From: Levilactobacillus bambusae
GTDB taxonomy: Bacteria > Bacillota > Bacilli > Lactobacillales > Lactobacillaceae
Direction of reading: 5' to 3'
Length of the DNA: 64,000 bases
Assembly: GCF_003124125.1 (NCBI RefSeq)
Contig: NZ_QCXQ01000002.1
Coordinates: forward strand, 62,001 to 126,000
The first letter of the stretch is position 1. The number at the start of each line of letters is the position of its first letter. The notes under the pieces are model-generated. The model did not search any database. It saw only the letters and a program-made list of their open reading frames with translations, and was not told the origin of the DNA. Positions 60,799-64,000 of this stretch are shown piece after piece. The translations under genes were made by a program, and so were the position numbers.

Positions 60799-61443
60799 CT
60801 AAGCGGTAATTCCTAACCGAACGATTTCATCGTCAATCATTTTTAAGACTGCGTCCCGAGCTTCGGGATCCTCCACGAAGTTGTAGACGTCACCATCAAT
60901 TTGCATCTTTGGCGATTTATCGTAGTCAGCGTACCACTGTTGGTACCGTTGATCTAGTTCTTGGTAATAGTTATAGAGAGTCGGATCGTTTTCAATCTGT
61001 TCATACGACCGGCCCCGTTTCTTAATCCGGTTCAGCATCGTGTCAAACGATACCTGGATCTCAATCAGTAGGTCCGGATTCTTTTTATGGGGTTCTTCCG
61101 GTAGTTCTTCCATCATATTTTGAACCAACGAGTCATAAATCTGAACTTCCGTCTGGGTTGCACGGCCAAGATCAGCGTTTAATTGAAAGAGCAGGGAATC
61201 CTCAAAAATTGACCGGTCCATAACACTAGCGTCATTCATGTAGGAAGCCTTTAAACTATCAATTCGCTTATTCAAAAAGTAAATTTGAAGTAAAAAAGCG
61301 TATTTCTTAGGGTCCTGGTAAAATAACGGCAAAATTTTATTGTCGTCAACGGATTCATAGAATGCGGGGGTACCAAGGTGGTCAGCTAACATCTTGGTTA
61401 AACTAGTCTTTCCCGCACCGATTGTTCCTGCAAGTACGATCAT
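60799..61443 (-). CDS. Deoxynucleoside kinase (dAK/dGK family)
   Basis: 214-aa kinase of nucleotide salvage that phosphorylates deoxynucleosides. P-loop GTIGAGKTSLT at the N-terminus, the ERS/DRS-type motif in VMDRSIFEDSLLF, and the lid arginines in KKRGRSYEQ. Lactobacilli often carry paired dAK/dGK subunits; only one gene is here, so base preference cannot be assigned. ATG at 61443 has AAGGAGAG upstream. No terminator separates it from serS. Confidence 0.9.
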   Translation of the reverse strand: MIVLAGTIGAGKTSLTKMLADHLGTPAFYESVDDNKILPLFYQDPKKYAFLLQIYFLNKRIDSLKASYMNDASVMDRSIFEDSLLFQLNADLGRATQTEVQIYDSLVQNMMEELPEEPHKKNPDLLIEIQVSFDTMLNRIKKRGRSYEQIENDPTLYNYYQELDQRYQQWYADYDKSPKMQIDGDVYNFVEDPEARDAVLKMIDDEIVRLGITA

Positions 61444-61539
61444 ATAGTGAATCTCTCCTTATTTAGTCATTCGAAAAGCAACACCATATATTGTACCATT
61501 GAGATCCGTTAAAGCAATATCTAGTAGAAAATAATTAAC

Positions 61540-62589
61540 TTAATCTGTGACCACCTGTAAATCAATGACATCGATTTCATCCTTGCCACCGTAGTTGTCT
61601 ACCCATGGTAAAGCATACTGATTCAGAATTTTATGAATGGTATTGATGTTATCGACACCCTTCGTTTCCAACCATTTAATGAGGGCATCTTCCCCGTCCT
61701 TAGCGTAGACTTCAATGCCATCCTTCCAAGTGGCCCGACCGCTTAATACCCCATTAAAGTTAGCGTGAGCTTCCCCCGCCAGTTTTAATTGGGCCATGAA
61801 CGTATCGGTGGGGACCCCACCACTCAGGAAAATATAAGGCCGGGTCACGATTTTCCCCAGCTGCGTGAGGTAATCACTGACTTCGGCTTCTGTATAAACC
61901 GGCGTCGCCTCTGAATGGGTCATCCCCTCAACAAAATCCGGATTAAACGGCATTTCTAGCTTCAAAACATCCATGTGATACTTTGGCTTAGTAAATTCCG
62001 CCGCACTTTTGAGCACTAATTCCGGCTTCTCCTTAGCAAACTCAGCACCCTTTGGGTCGTCAATTTTATCATCATACGTCACAATTTCAAAGAAGGTTGG
62101 AATATCAGCCGCTGCGGCTTCAGTCCCGTAACGCTCGGCGAATGCCTTTTTTTGATCGTTAATTTCGTCAGGATCGTTGGGATTATAGTAGATCAAGACT
62201 TTCAGTGCATCCGCCCCGTTCGCAATCATGTTTTCTGCTGACTGGGTGGGAATTAATTCAGGTTCCCGACCAGGCGTTGCCACATCATACCCCGTTTTTT
62301 CGTATGACATGATTAACCCGGTATTCTTATCCTTCGCTTCAATCCCCTCAAAGCCAAGTTCCTCATCGAGTAAAATGGCGCTTGCATGGGGACTTAGCAC
62401 CTTAGAAACATCCCGCTTAAAATCATAAACCTGTTGAATGTTATAGGCCTTCCCATTTCGTTCCATTGCGTCCTGAATCATCTTCTTTAATGAACCACGC
62501 TGATCCAACGCTAGGGCGTTAATTTGCCCCTCGCTATCAGAAAGTTTTTGCATGCGGTCGACTTTTCCCCGCGTTAAACGTTTTGTCAT
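61540..62589 (-). CDS. lacD: Tagatose 1,6-bisphosphate aldolase LacD
   Basis: 349-aa class I aldolase of the LacD family, which cleaves tagatose 1,6-bisphosphate and often fructose 1,6-bisphosphate to triose phosphates. ALALDQRGSLKKMI, LLDEELGFEGIEAK, the Schiff-base lysine region DVLKLEMPFNP and FLSGGVPTDTFM identify it. The ends are a little longer than in the lac-operon enzymes. No lacA, lacB, lacC or phosphotransferase genes are adjacent. GGAGG precedes the ATG. A promoter and a candidate cre site lie upstream, so it is probably a single gene under catabolite control. Confidence 0.92.
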   Translation of the reverse strand: MTKRLTRGKVDRMQKLSDSEGQINALALDQRGSLKKMIQDAMERNGKAYNIQQVYDFKRDVSKVLSPHASAILLDEELGFEGIEAKDKNTGLIMSYEKTGYDVATPGREPELIPTQSAENMIANGADALKVLIYYNPNDPDEINDQKKAFAERYGTEAAAADIPTFFEIVTYDDKIDDPKGAEFAKEKPELVLKSAAEFTKPKYHMDVLKLEMPFNPDFVEGMTHSEATPVYTEAEVSDYLTQLGKIVTRPYIFLSGGVPTDTFMAQLKLAGEAHANFNGVLSGRATWKDGIEVYAKDGEDALIKWLETKGVDNINTIHKILNQYALPWVDNYGGKDEIDVIDLQVVTD

Positions 62590-62623
62590 AAAACCTCATC
62601 CTCCGTTTCTTTAATCATTATGG

Positions 62624-62667
62624 CGAATTCGCTTACAAAGTGCAATTAAAACCAACTATGAATTATA
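62624..62667 (-). promoter_or_regulatory. lacD -10 element and candidate cre site
   Basis: TATAAT (62662-62667, minus strand, preceded by TGTGG) with no clear -35. Downstream at 62624-62637 is TGTAAGCGAATTCG, which matches the CcpA cre core TGNAANCGNNNNCA at every fixed base but the last. At about +20 it would act as a roadblock. Confidence 0.5.
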
Positions 62668-62725
62668 CCACACGCCAACACTATACCACTAAAGCATTGA
62701 CAAATCAGTATTTACGCCTAAAAAA

Positions 62726-62755
62726 AGTCCCCTTACCAATTATGGTCAGGGAACT
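62726..62755 (-). terminator. Rho-independent terminator after the permease gene
   Basis: Stem AGTTCCCTGACCA / TGGTAAGGGGACT on the minus strand (with small mismatches) and a short loop, followed by six T. Confidence 0.85.
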
Positions 62756-62763
62756 TAAGAAAC

Positions 62764-64000
62764 TTACTCTTGATCCGACTTAGGATCCGTTTTAAGGATA
62801 AACTCTGCATCTTCATGGATTGGTGAAACATCGACTTCGTCAAGCGGAATCAGGTGCGTGTGGTGGTGGATTTTATACCCGACGTATAAAAATAAGACGA
62901 GTGGCACACTAATATAAGTGACCAGCACCTGCTGCCAGTTCCCCGATAGAATCGACTGGGGATCCTGACCAACAATGACAGCAATACACAGAAACAAAGC
63001 TAGAAGCGGACCGAGTGGGAACCATTTAGCGTGGTATTTTAATTCACTCTTGTCGTGCCCCTGCATAACGAAGGCCCGGCGGAACCGGTAATGCGAAATG
63101 GCAATTCCGGCCCAGGCAATAAACCCGGTTAACCCAGAGGCCGCAACCAGCCACAGGTAAACCTGCGGACCGAGAATACTTGATAAGAACGTTGCAGCGG
63201 CTACCAGAGTGGTGGCCAGCAGCGCAAAGTACGGAATCCCGTTCCGCCCCGTCTTCGCTAACCACTTAGGAGCGTACCCCTGGTGAGCCATCGAAAACAG
63301 CATCCGGGTTGACGCATACATCCCCGAATTGGCCGATGAAATCACAGATGTCAGGATGACGGCGTTCATGACGCTAGCCGCGGCCGCAAGCCCCGCCCGT
63401 TGGAACACTAACGTAAAGGGACTGATCGTAATGTCCGAAGCTGAGGAGCCTAGTAGGTCAGGGCTAGTATAGGGAATCAAGGCCGCAATAATAGCAATGG
63501 CCAGAATGTAAAATAAAATAATCCGCCAAAAAACCTGGTTAATTGCCTTCGGAATACTGTGCTCAGGGTCTTCTGACTCACCCGCTGTAATCCCAACTAA
63601 TTCCGTCCCTTGAAAACTAAATCCAGCAACGACAAAGACACTGAGAATCGCCGGAAAGCCCCCAACAAACGGAGCCTGTTTGACCGTAAAGTTACTGAGA
63701 CCTACGGGACCATGGCCACCCATAATTCCCATGATGGTTAATAGCCCAATGGCGATAAAAATAAAGATCGTCACCACTTTAATGGCTGACATCCAAAATT
63801 CCGTTTCACCAAACGTGCTCACGGCCATCCCATTAATCAACAGAATCAAAATCAACGCGATGATACTCCAAATCCAGCCAGGAACATTAGGCAGCCAAAA
63901 CTTCATTACTAATGCCGTAGTTGAAATATCGACAGCAACAGTGATCGCCCAATTGAACCAGTAGTTCCACCCTAACGCAAAACCAAGTGCGGGATCTACA
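62764..64000 (-). CDS. Amino acid permease (APC superfamily), 5' end cut by the window
   Basis: C-terminal about 412 residues of an amino-acid/proton symporter of the AAT family. The reading frame stays open from 63906 to the window edge (DPALGFALGWNYWFNWAITVAVD), so an ATG at 63906 is internal. GFxxGWNYW and the loop VVAGFSFQGTELVGITAGESEDPEHSIPKAI are typical of lysine, S-methylmethionine and related permeases. About nine membrane segments remain, and the cytoplasmic tail is acidic. The substrate is uncertain. A terminator follows, so it is its own transcription unit or the end of one. Confidence 0.92.
   Translation of the reverse strand, partial: VDPALGFALGWNYWFNWAITVAVDISTTALVMKFWLPNVPGWIWSIIALILILLINGMAVSTFGETEFWMSAIKVVTIFIFIAIGLLTIMGIMGGHGPVGLSNFTVKQAPFVGGFPAILSVFVVAGFSFQGTELVGITAGESEDPEHSIPKAINQVFWRIILFYILAIAIIAALIPYTSPDLLGSSASDITISPFTLVFQRAGLAAAASVMNAVILTSVISSANSGMYASTRMLFSMAHQGYAPKWLAKTGRNGIPYFALLATTLVAAATFLSSILGPQVYLWLVAASGLTGFIAWAGIAISHYRFRRAFVMQGHDKSELKYHAKWFPLGPLLALFLCIAVIVGQDPQSILSGNWQQVLVTYISVPLVLFLYVGYKIHHHTHLIPLDEVDVSPIHEDAEFILKTDPKSDQE

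Overview
The window is a chromosomal segment of a low-to-moderate GC Gram-positive bacterium, almost certainly a member of the Lactobacillaceae. Support comes from the gene order ctsR-clpC / rpoB-rpoC / comC / rpsL-rpsG-fusA / S10-spc-alpha / ecfA1-ecfA2-ecfT / truA / rplM-rpsI, the camS-ligA-pcrA and gatCAB neighbourhoods, strong GGAGG ribosome binding sites, and a structured element directly after rplQ like the 'L17 downstream element' described in Lactobacillales. The genus cannot be fixed from the sequence alone.

Left part (1-16 kb), nearly all leftward: a free-standing UvrA-like ABC ATPase, an RlmCD/RumA-type rRNA methyltransferase, a DagK-type lipid kinase, gatC-gatA-gatB, the lipoprotein camS, ligA, pcrA, a divergent PurK-like ATP-grasp protein and xpt. 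A rightward D-2-hydroxyacid dehydrogenase at 16-17 kb has a palindromic operator over its promoter.

Accessory part (17-23 kb): a uronate catabolic cluster, kdgR / kduI-kduD-kdgT-kdgK-kdgA. It would take up ketodeoxygluconate-type acids and convert unsaturated-uronate products to pyruvate and glyceraldehyde 3-phosphate. kdgK is split by a frameshift in a poly-A run. Both the kduI and the kdgR promoter regions carry a GAAA-N5-TTTC palindrome resembling the KdgR box of other bacteria. A small unknown gene and the second copy of a covarying multi-stem element (first copy at 26-220) follow.

Core part (23-58 kb), leftward: rpsI-rplM with an L13-type leader, truA, the energy-coupling module of ECF vitamin transporters, then the alpha, spc and S10 ribosomal protein genes read from rpsJ (42.2 kb) to rplQ (28.1 kb). 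Upstream lie fusA, rpsG, rpsL, rpoC, rpoB, clpC and ctsR. A dead isochorismatase-family gene lies between fusA and rpsJ, and a rightward prepilin peptidase (comC) lies between rpsL and rpoC. Promoters and leaders can be read for rpsJ, infA, rplM, rpsL, rpoB (with a terminator-like hairpin in its leader) and ctsR (with a CtsR box).

Right part (58-64 kb): an eight-gene leftward tRNA operon (Val, Leu, Thr, Gly, Leu, Arg, Pro, Pro) from a near-consensus promoter, serS under a serine T-box, a deoxynucleoside kinase, a lone tagatose-1,6-bisphosphate aldolase with a candidate cre site, and an amino-acid permease cut by the window end. No rRNA gene, insertion sequence, prophage or CRISPR array was seen.
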